A stretch of DNA of 64,000 nucleotides, taken from contig NZ_MAEH01000021.1 of NCBI RefSeq assembly GCF_009933135.1, forward strand, positions 124,001 to 188,000, in the 5' to 3' direction. A program made the position numbers and the translations under genes. The DNA comes from Candidatus Enterococcus leclercqii (lineage in GTDB: Bacteria > Bacillota > Bacilli > Lactobacillales > Enterococcaceae). The notes beneath the pieces are model-generated. The model had not been told where the DNA came from. It ran no database searches and saw only the letters and a program-made list of their open reading frames with translations. Each line of letters starts with the position of its first letter. The stretch's first letter is position 1. Shown piece by piece: positions 45,585 through 52,944 of the stretch.

Positions 45585-47033
45585 ATGATGCGAGAGATAT
45601 TATCTAAACACGATTTAAGAATGCTTTTGTTTTTGGAAGAACTCAATAACTATCGTGAAAAGGTCTCTTTGGAGCAGCTTAGCGAGACCCTAAACATGTC
45701 AATGCGAACGCTTTCGAACTATATACAGGAATTTAACAATTTGAATCTACCACTTCATATTTCGACAAGTAATGGCGGAGTCGTTTTGCATATTCCAAAT
45801 GACACTTCTTTTCGATATATTTACAAAGCAATTTATGAACAGAGTCTTGAGTTCTCATTGATACAACAATTGTTTATTGAAGAAAACCACTCTCTTGAGG
45901 AACTTGCCCTCAGCAATTTTGTAAGTGTTTCCACAATAAAGCGCGCCTTATCTCACATCCGAAAAGGTTTAAAAAAAGAAGGGATTCTTCTATCTCCTAT
46001 AAAAAATACGCTTGAGGGTGGCGAAGAGAATATTCGACAAATGCTTAATTTCTTCTATGATGAAAAATATTTTGGAATAGAATTTATGACAAATAGTGAA
46101 AGCCAAGTTTTAAGAAAATTAGTTGTTGTATTATTCGAAGAAAAAGGAGTCAAGATCTATCAAAATCAATTACAAAAATATATGCGCTGGCTTTACATTA
46201 ATGCCTATCGTGTGAGATATGGCCATACTGTTGCAGTCAAAGAAGCGAAATTCCAAGAAAGCAAACTATTTGAAGATAGACAATTTGTCGAAATGTTTCA
46301 AAGCGTATTTGCACTCCCCTTTACTCCTGAAGTTCTCAACGACCTGTTTTACCAACTAAATAATAATTACTATTTTTATAGCTATGAAGATATGATTGAA
46401 ATCATCAGCCAAACCAAGGCTGGTTTAGCTTCGATTAATCGAATTCAGAGCGTCTTAACAAGTATCTCAATACGATTAGATGCGCCTTTATCTGATACTG
46501 TCAGGGAATTACTGACCATTGATTTCTACAATATTTTACATTTTCAAAACAAGCGGAGTTTTATTTTATACGATCGCAGAGAGCGCTTTACCAACTCTTT
46601 AACTAAACGTTATCCTCACATAAAAAATTTCTTGGTTCCGTTTCTAAACGACTTGGTTGAAGTCAGCTTATCTCGTGTCGAAACTGATGAGCTTTTGTAT
46701 ATTCTTTTGACACACTGGTATGAATTATTTGATCAGCTTTCCGCTTTTGAACAACCTACAAAACTATATTTATTATTGGACACGGATATTGAGCATGCAC
46801 TTTTTATCAAAAGAGAACTTGAACGGTACTGTCGTCACAATATTCGCTGCATCCCTTTAATGGATATTGAAAGTCAAAAAGTAGAAGATACTGCTATTTT
46901 AGTAACTACTATCGCCGCTACTCCTAAAAACATAAAAAATGTCGTTTGTTTTTCTGATTATTTCAGTGATAGAAACTGGGAAGATTTAAATCGCCTAATT
47001 GAGAAGTTGTTGTTTACAAACCTTCATGCATAA
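45585..47033 (+). CDS. Mga-family PTS-responsive transcriptional regulator
   Basis: 482 residues with the Mga/AtxA layout. Two N-terminal helix-turn-helix domains (about residues 18-60, VSLEQLSETLNMSMRTLSNYI, and 100-140, SLEELALSNFVSVSTIKRAL) are followed by helical PRD-like regions with conserved histidines (about 180-380) and a C-terminal EIIB-like fold (KLYLLLDTDIEHALFIKREL). Such proteins respond to PTS phosphorylation. The gene converges on the EIIBCA-MupG pair, so control of that sugar locus is the natural guess. Two adjacent ATGs (45585, 45588) follow a GGTGGG ribosome site; either may be used. Surrounding DNA is AT-rich. Confidence 0.87.
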   Translation: MMREILSKHDLRMLLFLEELNNYREKVSLEQLSETLNMSMRTLSNYIQEFNNLNLPLHISTSNGGVVLHIPNDTSFRYIYKAIYEQSLEFSLIQQLFIEENHSLEELALSNFVSVSTIKRALSHIRKGLKKEGILLSPIKNTLEGGEENIRQMLNFFYDEKYFGIEFMTNSESQVLRKLVVVLFEEKGVKIYQNQLQKYMRWLYINAYRVRYGHTVAVKEAKFQESKLFEDRQFVEMFQSVFALPFTPEVLNDLFYQLNNNYYFYSYEDMIEIISQTKAGLASINRIQSVLTSISIRLDAPLSDTVRELLTIDFYNILHFQNKRSFILYDRRERFTNSLTKRYPHIKNFLVPFLNDLVEVSLSRVETDELLYILLTHWYELFDQLSAFEQPTKLYLLLDTDIEHALFIKRELERYCRHNIRCIPLMDIESQKVEDTAILVTTIAATPKNIKNVVCFSDYFSDRNWEDLNRLIEKLLFTNLHA

Positions 47034-47034
47034 G

Positions 47035-47065
47035 AAAATTGCCAGACATTTACTCTGGCAATTTT
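47035..47065. terminator. Bidirectional terminator between the Mga-type gene and the PTS gene
   Basis: AAAATTGCCAGA and TCTGGCAATTTT form a perfect 12-bp stem, with A/T tracts on both sides, between two convergent genes. Confidence 0.9.
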
Positions 47066-47096
47066 CTTTGGCTATTTTTTTATTTGAAACGAAGAA

Positions 47097-48953
47097 TCAA
47101 CCTTTCAATGAAAAAATGGGATCACCAAGTTGAATCAGCTGACTACCCAAAACTACGATAGATTCATAATTTCCAGAGTTCGTGATGATTACTGGTGAAA
47201 TCACACTCTTGCCCAATTCTTCAATCCGCTCTCTATCAAATTTTAATAACTCTTGCCCCGCTACAACGCGATCTCCCTGCTTTACTAATGGTTCGAACCC
47301 TTTTCCTCCTAATTCGACTGTATCCAACCCAATATGGATCAACAATTCAACTCCATCGTCTGATTTTAGTCCAATCGCATGGTTTGAAGAAAATAACATA
47401 GTAACTTCTCCAGAAAATGGCGCACTGACTTTGCCAAGACTGGGAAGAATGCCTATGCCTTTCCCCATTGCTCCAGAAGAAAACACGGGATCAGGAATGT
47501 CTTCCAATGAAATCAACTCACCGGATAGTGGTGAATTGATAACGATTTCTGATATAGGCAAAGTAGAAGCTTGTTTTCCATACTCATTATCTCCCAATGA
47601 GACATCCACCATTTGATCTTCTTTTGTTTCATTGAAGCCAAATAAGACTGTTAAAATAGCTGCAGCTAGAAAGGCGATACTAATTCCAATCACACCCATT
47701 ACTGCGCTGGAAGCTACCCCATTTCTACCAATCATATTAGGAATTGCTAAAATACTACTACTGAATGCAAAGGATTTCACCCCCATAAAAGCAACGAATC
47801 CGCCACCTAACGCACCACCAATCGAGGCCGCAATAAATGGTTTTCTCAGTGGCAACGTCACACCATACACAGTCGGTTCAGTGATTCCAAATATGGCAGT
47901 AATGCATCCTGAAAGGGCCATACTTTTCAAATTTTTGTCTTTTGCTTTGATAAATACGCCTAATGAAGCCCCCGCCTGCGCCAATACTCCCATAATTACC
48001 ATCGGCAACATTACATCATAACCGAGGGTAGCAAAGTTTAGTAAGGTTAACGGAATAAAGCCCCAATGCATTCCAAAAATAACAAGAATTTGCCACAGTC
48101 CTCCTAATACGAGTCCTGTTAATACCGGGCTAAAGCCATAAAGTCCGTTGACTCCCTTACTAAGGACCGAGCCAATGATTGACCCCAGTGGACCAATCAG
48201 CAGGTAGGTTAATGGCACCATGACTACTAACGTACACAAAGTAACCCCGAAGATCAAAAATTTTGGCATGAATCTTTTAAAAAATCTCTCTACATAGCGC
48301 TGGATAAATACCGCCATAATGATTGGAAAAACGGTTGACGTATAGCCTGCACCATAAACAACAGGAATACCCAAAAATGTTAACCCTTCTGTTGTACTCA
48401 ATGGATAGACCATCGCCATTGCTAGTGCCATTGCCAGATACTGATTTGTCTTAAATTTTTTCGCTGCCGTAAAAGCAATTGCGATGGGCAAGAATTTGAA
48501 AAAAGCATCGCCGGCTGCATTCAAAATCAGATAGGTTCCTGTACTCTCAAATGATGGTTCAATAAAAATTGCCAGACTAAGCAATCCTTTTAGTACCCCA
48601 GTGCCAGCAAGAATCGTTAAAAACGGGGTGAATATGGCTGAAATAACATCAATAAATGCCGAAATGATGCTCTGCTTTTCCGATTGTTCCAGTGTATCTG
48701 TCATTGTTCCAAGTTCAGAAGCCAGTGCATCATACACAGCGCCAACCTCATTTCCAATTACCACTTGGTACTGACCACTGTTCTGAACAACCTGGATAAT
48801 GTTTTTGTTTCCTTTCAGACTAGCTGTGTCAGCAATAGCCTCATCTTTTAAACGAAATCTTAATCGTGTTGCACAATGGAAAACATCGTTAATATTTTCT
48901 TTTCCCCCAACACCTTTTAAAATTTCTTTTGCTAAATTTGTATAATCCATCAT
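47097..48953 (-). CDS. PTS beta-glucoside-type EIIBCA transporter
   Basis: A 618-residue fused phosphotransferase permease. EIIB has the phosphocysteine in NDVFHCATRLRFRL (Cys27). EIIC (about 100-450) has about ten helices and the PTVYGVTLP motif. EIIA has the phosphohistidine in LLIHIGLDTVELGGKG (about residue 538). The family covers beta-glucosides, sucrose, trehalose and MurNAc. The ATG directly abuts the stop of the MupG gene, so the two are one unit. Together they suggest import of a disaccharide as its 6-phosphate followed by intracellular hydrolysis, in the way of MurP and MupG, but the presence of a full EIIA differs from MurP. Confidence 0.9.
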   Translation of the reverse strand: MMDYTNLAKEILKGVGGKENINDVFHCATRLRFRLKDEAIADTASLKGNKNIIQVVQNSGQYQVVIGNEVGAVYDALASELGTMTDTLEQSEKQSIISAFIDVISAIFTPFLTILAGTGVLKGLLSLAIFIEPSFESTGTYLILNAAGDAFFKFLPIAIAFTAAKKFKTNQYLAMALAMAMVYPLSTTEGLTFLGIPVVYGAGYTSTVFPIIMAVFIQRYVERFFKRFMPKFLIFGVTLCTLVVMVPLTYLLIGPLGSIIGSVLSKGVNGLYGFSPVLTGLVLGGLWQILVIFGMHWGFIPLTLLNFATLGYDVMLPMVIMGVLAQAGASLGVFIKAKDKNLKSMALSGCITAIFGITEPTVYGVTLPLRKPFIAASIGGALGGGFVAFMGVKSFAFSSSILAIPNMIGRNGVASSAVMGVIGISIAFLAAAILTVLFGFNETKEDQMVDVSLGDNEYGKQASTLPISEIVINSPLSGELISLEDIPDPVFSSGAMGKGIGILPSLGKVSAPFSGEVTMLFSSNHAIGLKSDDGVELLIHIGLDTVELGGKGFEPLVKQGDRVVAGQELLKFDRERIEELGKSVISPVIITNSGNYESIVVLGSQLIQLGDPIFSLKG

Positions 48954-50045
48954 TTATTCTCCTTCAGACAGCCTAAATTTTGACCATGGCTGTAATTTAT
49001 CTAGTAAGCTGAACGCTTCTGGTGTCAAAGTTCCTACATAATTGTAACGACCTTTATCATTTGCTATATCTTTCAGAGCAATATGAAGCTCGCCTTTATA
49101 CTGACCAAAGTGATTATTTGCAATCGCAATATCCCCTTTTTTTAAGTCGCGGTTATCTTTAGATGAAATCGCTTCTTTTTTATATTTGAATCTCGGCAGA
49201 CTCGAACGTAGTAAAAAATCTGACCGATCTCCGCGAAAGCTATGAAGCTCATCAAGAATAATGGCTTTCTCAATTTTCGTTAGGTTGTCATTTAGTACAA
49301 CTGAAAAGCTAGGATGTGTGGCAAAATACACCGCAGCAATTGCTTCTAACTCAGCTTGGCTGGCATAGGCATTTCCAATGATAATTGTGTTAATTGAATC
49401 CACTAGTTTGTAATACATTATTTGGCTTGTGACGGATTGTGTACGATGCTGCTCCAAAGTACATAGCCCATCTTGAAGTGGCCACGGACCAATTTTTCCT
49501 TTTTTGCTTGTAATAAATGCAGCTGTTTCAATTTGATAGTTTCTAAATTGGCTCGTGCATTTCTCAAAGTGACTTTCACTAAGACCAGAAAATTCCATTG
49601 GATAAAAATTATGTGAGCCAATTAGATTTTTTCTATCTGGTGAGAATGACATGATGTTGTCGATATACTTCGTCCCGATACTCATATTTACTTCTATCTT
49701 GATTCCGTATGGATTTCTTGTCATCTCTGCTTCTTCACGACCAGTAAAGCCCATATCCAATCGAATAGCATACGCACCCAAATCAGCGAAAAAAAATAAA
49801 TCATCATAAGAGATCGCTAATTGCTTCATAATTTGTGGATTAATATCTACCACCACGTCCATGCCAATTTCTTTTGCAAATTTTACTGTGTTAGAAAAAG
49901 AATTCATTACCTCCTTAGTGTCTCCTTCTATCTCCAACAAACTTGTAAAAACACGTCGATAGCCCAATTTGAAGGCTCTTCGAATGTAATCTTTATCTTC
50001 TTCAAAGCTTGTTTTCTCTGGATATAACGAAATACCTAACGTCAT
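48954..50045 (-). CDS. mupG: MupG-like 6-phospho-N-acetylmuramidase family (DUF871) protein
   Basis: 363 residues of the DUF871 family: a TIM barrel starting MTLGISLYPEKTSFEEDKDYIRRA, a conserved RLDMGF and NFYP core, and a C-terminal beta barrel. A characterised Staphylococcus member hydrolyses MurNAc-6P-GlcNAc, and the family as a whole acts on phosphorylated disaccharides. The match to that exact substrate is not proven here. The ATG at 50045 gives the homologous start; its ribosome site (AGAAAG) is weak, and a longer reading to 50102 is possible. It lies first in a two-gene unit with EIIBCA. No murQ or murR is next to it. Confidence 0.85.
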   Translation of the reverse strand: MTLGISLYPEKTSFEEDKDYIRRAFKLGYRRVFTSLLEIEGDTKEVMNSFSNTVKFAKEIGMDVVVDINPQIMKQLAISYDDLFFFADLGAYAIRLDMGFTGREEAEMTRNPYGIKIEVNMSIGTKYIDNIMSFSPDRKNLIGSHNFYPMEFSGLSESHFEKCTSQFRNYQIETAAFITSKKGKIGPWPLQDGLCTLEQHRTQSVTSQIMYYKLVDSINTIIIGNAYASQAELEAIAAVYFATHPSFSVVLNDNLTKIEKAIILDELHSFRGDRSDFLLRSSLPRFKYKKEAISSKDNRDLKKGDIAIANNHFGQYKGELHIALKDIANDKGRYNYVGTLTPEAFSLLDKLQPWSKFRLSEGE

Positions 50046-50281
50046 TTCAAACCAACTTTCTTTTTTTGATATATGTCTATTATCTACGTTAGGAAAAGGC
50101 ATTCAAGCTCACAAACTGACTGGTGCTCTGCAAAAATTGAATTCAACTACCTGCTATCTTTTCAAAAGTAAATTTTTCTTATACTGATGCTTTATCCCAT
50201 CTTTAACGAAATGGTCTGAAGAAATATCCTAACAGCAGCTATCAGCTTTTGTACTAGAATTATGCCAATGAATTCAAAAAA

Positions 50282-50349
50282 TTGACAAAAAACAAGCAAA
50301 GTTATTAAATGGACATATCCACTAATGGACATGTCCATTTAATAACTTT
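50282..50349 (+). promoter_or_regulatory. MarR gene promoter covered by two palindromic operators
   Basis: TTGACA (50282-50287), a 17-base spacer and TTAAAT (50305-50310) form the promoter. TGGACATATCCA (50310-50321) and TGGACATGTCCA (50326-50337) are two near-identical palindromes 16 bp apart, starting at the last base of the -10 box. Outer arms at 50298-50316 and 50331-50349 are also perfectly complementary over 19 bp. This is a textbook arrangement for MarR autorepression. Confidence 0.8.
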
Positions 50350-50362
50350 ACGAGGTGAACAG

Positions 50363-50785
50363 ATGAACGAAATAAATTTGAGTAGATATTTGGCAGCCAT
50401 TTATCGTCAAACAAAAAAGGAATGGAACACGCAACATAATCAAAGTAACTTAGGGGCCACCCAAACTGATATCCTCATGTTTGCCTTAAGAAATCCCCAT
50501 CAAATTCAAAAAGATATTGCCCGTCGTATGGCAATTGACCCCAGCCTTTTGACGAGAGATCTAAAATTTTTAGAGAAAGAAGGCTTGATTGTTCGGACAA
50601 GTAATGATGAATCACGGGCATACTATATTGATCTAACAAGTAAAGGAATCCAGTATGCAAAGACAATTGGCAGTGAAATGGAACAGTGGTGGCAGGCTTT
50701 TTTTGCAAGTCACCCAGAAATAAATCAACAACTATTTACCGAACAATTAAAGCTAGTATATGAGGCCTTTAATGCCGATAAGTAG
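50363..50785 (+). CDS. MarR-family transcriptional regulator
   Basis: A 140-residue winged-helix protein. The recognition helix lies in QIQKDIARRMAIDPSLLTRDLKFLEKEGLI (about residues 47-76). The wing contains RTSNDESRAYYIDLTSKG, a variant of the DxRxxxxxLT signature. The start at 50363 is placed after CGAGGTG; the longer frame from 50309 would run through the operator. It lies 10 bases before an MFS exporter gene on the same strand, the usual setting for a drug- or acid-responsive repressor of its own efflux operon. The ligand is unknown. Confidence 0.92.
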   Translation: MNEINLSRYLAAIYRQTKKEWNTQHNQSNLGATQTDILMFALRNPHQIQKDIARRMAIDPSLLTRDLKFLEKEGLIVRTSNDESRAYYIDLTSKGIQYAKTIGSEMEQWWQAFFASHPEINQQLFTEQLKLVYEAFNADK

Positions 50786-50795
50786 TTAGAAATAG

Positions 50796-52163
50796 GTGAG
50801 GAAAACGAATAATACAGCACACAATCAAGAACACGTAACAAATAGACTATTGATTACCATAATCGTTCTGCTGACTACTTTCATTAGTATGATGAGTCAA
50901 ACCATGATGGTCACAGCACTTCCTTTAATTGGAAATGTAATGCATGAGCCATTAACTACTGTGCAATGGTTGACCACCGGCTACACGTTAATGATTGGTA
51001 TCATTACACCACTAACATCCAATCTTTATGAAAAATACAGCAGCCGGAAAATTTTCTTATCGCTACTTATTATTTTCGCCCTTGGAACGGGAATTGCCGC
51101 ACTTTCTACTAATTTTTGGATGCTCCTACTAGGTAGATTGCTTCAAGCCGCTTCCGGGGGATTTCTAATGACCTTTCAGATGACAACAATGATGACGATC
51201 TATCCCCCAGCTATTCGAGGAACTGTAATGGGTCTTTCGACATTTGTTATTGCCTTTGGTCCTGCGGTGGGTCCTACAATTGCAGGATTTATCGTAACAA
51301 ATTTTGACTGGCGTTATCTGTTTATTAGTATTTTACCCATTATTATCATTATCTTTTTTATTAGTCTTTGGAAATTCCCCAACTATTCCAACACGAAACC
51401 CGTCAAAATTGACCTTATATCGGTAATTGAATCATTTCTAGCTGTTACTCTGATTATGTTAAGCATAACAATTTCTACGACTCATCTTTCAGTAGGAATC
51501 GCGATGTTAGTCATTGGACTGCTCATCGGAGGAAGCTTTATCTACAGACAACTGCATATGAAAAAGCCACTTTTAGATATTCGAATATTGCGACAGTCCT
51601 CCTTTTTAAGAATGACTGTCATCAGTATTTTTGCATACATTATCTTAGTGGGTTTGGGACAAATATTTTCAATTTATGCGCAAGTCAAACTAGCAGCGAC
51701 TAGCTTAACAACTGGGCTTATCTTGTTACCAGGAGCCATCCTTAATGCATTTTCTTCGATTGCTGTCGGAAAAATGTATGATAATCATGGACCAAAAAAA
51801 CTTATTTTCTTTGGTAGTCTCTTGATGTTTGTTTCCTTTGCACTATTTTTTATCCCTGGTTTAGAAATAACATTAGGGATGCTTTCTATCGTGTATACAA
51901 TTATCCTTTTGGGAATTGGATTCGTTTTTTCACCTTCTCTTACAGAAGCATTTAGCGATATCCCTGCAAGTCAAATAAGCCAAGCGACTGCGTTGAACAA
52001 TACGTTAAGACAAATTTTTGCGTCAATTATGATAACTATCATGATTATTGTTATGACGGCTCCTGTTTCGATGGCGGTGGGCTTAAAATGGACAATGCTT
52101 ATTGGCGCATTTCTCAGCCTTTTCATCTCCATCTCCATTATCAAATTTAAATCGCAGCCTTAG
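50796..52163 (+). CDS. MFS multidrug exporter, DHA2 (EmrB/QacA) family
   Basis: A 455-residue efflux pump with 13-14 predicted helices. The DHA2 motifs are visible: TALPLIGNVMHEPLTTVQWL in the first helix and loop, LLGRLLQAASGGFLM (about residues 110-124) with the basic residue of motif B, and GPAVGPTIAGFI (motif C, about 154-165). The substrate is unknown. GTG at 50796 is the first possible start, although the nearby AGGTGAGG ribosome site overlaps it and no ATG fits better, so the N terminus is uncertain. Co-transcribed with the MarR gene. A terminator at 52183-52221 follows. Confidence 0.9.
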   Translation: MRKTNNTAHNQEHVTNRLLITIIVLLTTFISMMSQTMMVTALPLIGNVMHEPLTTVQWLTTGYTLMIGIITPLTSNLYEKYSSRKIFLSLLIIFALGTGIAALSTNFWMLLLGRLLQAASGGFLMTFQMTTMMTIYPPAIRGTVMGLSTFVIAFGPAVGPTIAGFIVTNFDWRYLFISILPIIIIIFFISLWKFPNYSNTKPVKIDLISVIESFLAVTLIMLSITISTTHLSVGIAMLVIGLLIGGSFIYRQLHMKKPLLDIRILRQSSFLRMTVISIFAYIILVGLGQIFSIYAQVKLAATSLTTGLILLPGAILNAFSSIAVGKMYDNHGPKKLIFFGSLLMFVSFALFFIPGLEITLGMLSIVYTIILLGIGFVFSPSLTEAFSDIPASQISQATALNNTLRQIFASIMITIMIIVMTAPVSMAVGLKWTMLIGAFLSLFISISIIKFKSQP

Positions 52164-52182
52164 AGAAACCAATTACAATGGT

Positions 52183-52221
52183 AAAAACCGCCCTGAAGAA
52201 TTTGGTTCTTGGGCGGTTTTT
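52183..52221. terminator. Bidirectional terminator between the MFS gene and kdpE
   Basis: AAAAACCGCCC and GGGCGGTTTTT with a 17-base loop, directly between two convergent genes. Confidence 0.92.
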
Positions 52222-52222
52222 A

Positions 52223-52933
52223 CTATAAGTTTGTGGAGTGGCTCTCATCTTTTTTATAATCACGTAATCTGTAACCAACACCGATTTCAGTTATGACATA
52301 TTCTGGATTTAATGTATCGGTCTCTATCTTTTTACGGATGTTTGACATATTTACTCGTAATGTCTGCGTATCGGTACTATAGGGACCCCAAACTTCTGTC
52401 ATCAGTGTTTGATAGGTTACAATTTTGCCTAATTCATGGAACATCCGTGCCAGAATTCGATATTCATTTTTAGTCAAATGGATTTCGTTTCCAGCTTTAT
52501 AGACCAATTGCTTAGAAAAATCAATCATCAATTCTTTATTTTCGATAATTGTTTCACTATCACTGGAGCCGCTTTGATGGCGCAATGCGGTCCGAATCCG
52601 CGCAAGCAGTTCATTAGTTCCAAAAGGTTTCGTTACATAATCGTCGGCTCCCAAATCCAAAGCATTTACTTTCTCTACTTCGTTATTTCGGGCCGAAATA
52701 ACGATAATAGGTAATTGCATTCGTTTACGAATAATTTTTAGCAAGTCAATCCCATCGATATCCGGGAGACCCAGATCCAGTAGAATTAAATCAATTGAAG
52801 TGGTTTGCATTATCGTCAATGCTTCCATCCCTGTACCAGCAACCGATAAGTGATAGTTTTCTTGGCCTAAAACCACTTCCATAAAGTCTGTGATATTGGA
52901 ATCATCTTCAATCAGTAAAATGGCTGGCTTCAT
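52223..52933 (-). CDS. kdpE: KdpE response regulator
   Basis: A 236-residue OmpR-type regulator. The receiver has acidic residues EDD (9-11), the phospho-aspartate in LILLDLGLPDIDG (Asp53), and SARN and TKPFG (Lys about 103). The C-terminal winged helix ends in VITEIGVGYRL. It is controlled by the adjacent KdpD kinase and activates kdpFABC under low potassium or osmotic stress. The ATG at 52933 has GAGGAG upstream and overlaps the kdpD stop; the longer in-frame start at 52948 is rejected. Confidence 0.95.
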   Translation of the reverse strand: MKPAILLIEDDSNITDFMEVVLGQENYHLSVAGTGMEALTIMQTTSIDLILLDLGLPDIDGIDLLKIIRKRMQLPIIVISARNNEVEKVNALDLGADDYVTKPFGTNELLARIRTALRHQSGSSDSETIIENKELMIDFSKQLVYKAGNEIHLTKNEYRILARMFHELGKIVTYQTLMTEVWGPYSTDTQTLRVNMSNIRKKIETDTLNPEYVITEIGVGYRLRDYKKDESHSTNL

Positions 52934-52944
52934 AGTAATTCTCC

